From Deltaproteobacteria bacterium (GTDB taxonomy: Bacteria; Desulfobacterota; Desulfobaccia; Desulfobaccales; 0-14-0-80-60-11): DNA of 6,575 nt. The stretch is taken from NCBI GenBank assembly GCA_021817645.1, contig JAKAGH010000179.1, positions 1 through 6,575 on the forward strand. Reading direction: 5' to 3'. Under the pieces are notes generated by a model. It was not told where the DNA came from. It searched no databases and saw only the letters and a list, made by a program, of their open reading frames with translations. How positions within the stretch are numbered: position 1 is the stretch's first letter; each line of letters starts with the position of its first letter. Below, in pieces: positions 5,979 through 6,575 of this stretch. The position numbers and the translations under genes were made by a program.

Positions 5979-6148
5979 CTGCCAATTGTTCAGAGCGCAA
6001 AATTTATGAATTTTAGTCTTCCCTTAAATCCCCCCTTGAAGGATAAGTACCTAATATATTGGATAATCAAAATAATATATATAGTCAATGGGGAAAATTA
6101 AGGATCGCTTTTTCCTCACGGCCTCAGAAACTTCTCTCGATATTCCTG
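5979..6148. other. Non-coding AT-rich interval
   Basis: No gene is supported here. About 6045-6085 is very AT-rich (repeated TAATAT/ATATAT) and could act as a promoter-proximal or recombination-prone tract. A weak stem GGGGAAAA (6090-6097) with TTTTCCTC (6110-6117) follows. The composition contrasts sharply with the GC-rich lgt that begins at 6261, and the interval may be the edge of the inserted material. Confidence 0.4.
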
Positions 6149-6176
6149 TTGCGGCAACGATTCCGTCAACTATAAT
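6149..6176 (+). promoter_or_regulatory. Candidate sigma-70 promoter for lgt
   Basis: A perfect -10 hexamer TATAAT lies at 6171-6176, with TTGCGG at 6149-6154 and a 16-base spacer. The -35 box matches the consensus at only three of six positions. Transcription would start near 6183, leaving a leader of about 78 bases before the ATG at 6261. The -35 box overlaps an 11-base palindrome GTTGC-G-GCAAC (6148-6158), a possible repressor site. Confidence 0.5.
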
Positions 6177-6260
6177 GAGCGGTAATCATCAAGGCTGCGG
6201 AGATTGGCGGCAGCTATCAAAAAATTTCTATCGATAAACCCACTTGAACAGGAAAAACGG

Positions 6261-6575
6261 ATGTATCCAATCTTATTAAAAATCGGTCCCATCAACATTT
6301 TTACCTACGGCTCTTTGCTTTGCCTGGCCTTTTTGGCAGCTCTCGGGGTGGCGGGCCGGGAGGCCCGGCGGGTGGGTCTGCCGCCGGGCCGCATCTGGGA
6401 TCTGGGGTTATATATCCTGGTGGCCGCGGTGGTTGGAGCCCGGGCCCTGGAAGTGCTCCTGAACCTGCACCGGTATCTGGAGAAGCCCCTTGATATTTTC
6501 AAGGTCTGGGATGGGGGGCTGGCCTTTCAGGGAGGTCTGATCCTGGCCCTCATCATCACCATAGCGTACATCCGA
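6261..6575 (+). CDS. lgt: Prolipoprotein diacylglyceryl transferase, N-terminal part (cut by window edge)
   Basis: The first 105 codons are visible, running off the right edge. Lgt is the inner-membrane enzyme that moves diacylglycerol from phosphatidylglycerol onto the lipobox cysteine of prolipoproteins. Seen: MYPILLKIGPINIFTYG at the start, matching the family's 'IGP...YG' opening; a first membrane segment at about 15-33; a second at about 48-66 with VGARALEVLLN (58-68); and PLDIFKVWDGGLAFQGGLI (76-94), the strongest family signature. The position equivalent to E. coli His103 appears to be Gln90 (FQGG, not FHGG). AGGA at 6250-6253 lies seven bases before the ATG. It is transcribed away from the operon and is about 64% GC by hand count, so it probably belongs to the host backbone. 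Confidence 0.93.
   Translation, partial: MYPILLKIGPINIFTYGSLLCLAFLAALGVAGREARRVGLPPGRIWDLGLYILVAAVVGARALEVLLNLHRYLEKPLDIFKVWDGGLAFQGGLILALIITIAYIR

Noticed and set aside
6088..6237. Plus-strand 49-codon frame just before lgt
   Set aside because: No Shine-Dalgarno site precedes its ATG, the product shows no motif, and the candidate lgt promoter lies inside it. Probably chance.
6305..6502. Minus-strand open frame antisense to lgt
   Set aside because: Its Arg/Pro/Ala-rich translation is typical of the reverse strand of a GC-rich gene, and lgt on the plus strand is clearly recognisable.
1..6575. CRISPR array, rRNA, tRNA or phage genes
   Set aside because: No regularly spaced direct repeats, no recognisable RNA genes and no phage structural or integrase genes were seen.

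Overview
The window holds one leftward (minus-strand) operon for a membrane-anchored, Tat-exported molybdopterin oxidoreductase. To its right lie an 815-base stretch with mobile-element debris and then the start of a rightward lgt gene. Both ends of the window cut genes. Everything points to an anaerobic, probably Gram-negative bacterium: a periplasmic molybdo-bis-PGD enzyme of the polysulfide/tetrathionate/arsenate reductase type, an NrfD quinol module, a TorD-type chaperone, an FmdE-domain protein and Lgt. A sulfur-metabolising Desulfobacterota-type host would fit, but this is inferred from gene content and not proven.

Layout, in transcription order from right to left: a four-cluster ferredoxin-like electron-transfer subunit (4867-5445), an NrfD/PsrC-type membrane subunit (3959-4867), the catalytic molybdopterin subunit with a Tat signal (1077-3914), a TorD-family chaperone (275-1021), and the N-terminal 97 residues of an FmdE-domain protein (1-291, running off the left edge). 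Spacing is tight: the B and C genes share one base in a TAATG, C and A are 44 bases apart, A and the chaperone 55 bases apart, and the chaperone and FmdE genes overlap by 17 bases. All have Shine-Dalgarno sites. The gene order B-C-A recalls ttrBCA and srdBCA rather than phsABC/psrABC. The substrate (polysulfide, thiosulfate, tetrathionate, arsenate, selenate or another) cannot be decided from the sequence.

Likely division of labour: the NrfD subunit exchanges electrons with menaquinone, the Fe-S subunit relays them, and the Tat-exported catalytic subunit transfers them to or from a periplasmic substrate. The TorD protein probably holds the apo-enzyme in the cytoplasm until cofactor insertion. 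The FmdE protein is a candidate metal- or cofactor-handling accessory.

Base composition is uneven. Hand counts give about 64% GC in the first 240 bases (FmdE) and in 240 bases of lgt, against about 46% in 480 bases of the chaperone gene, and lower still in parts of the membrane-subunit gene. Together with apparent IS remnants at about 5.6-6.0 kb, this suggests that the operon was acquired by a GC-rich host. The 5446-6260 interval contains several short palindromes in front of the operon, a 24-bp imperfect inverted-repeat pair directly before a broken transposase-like reading frame, an AT-rich tract, and a plausible promoter for lgt.
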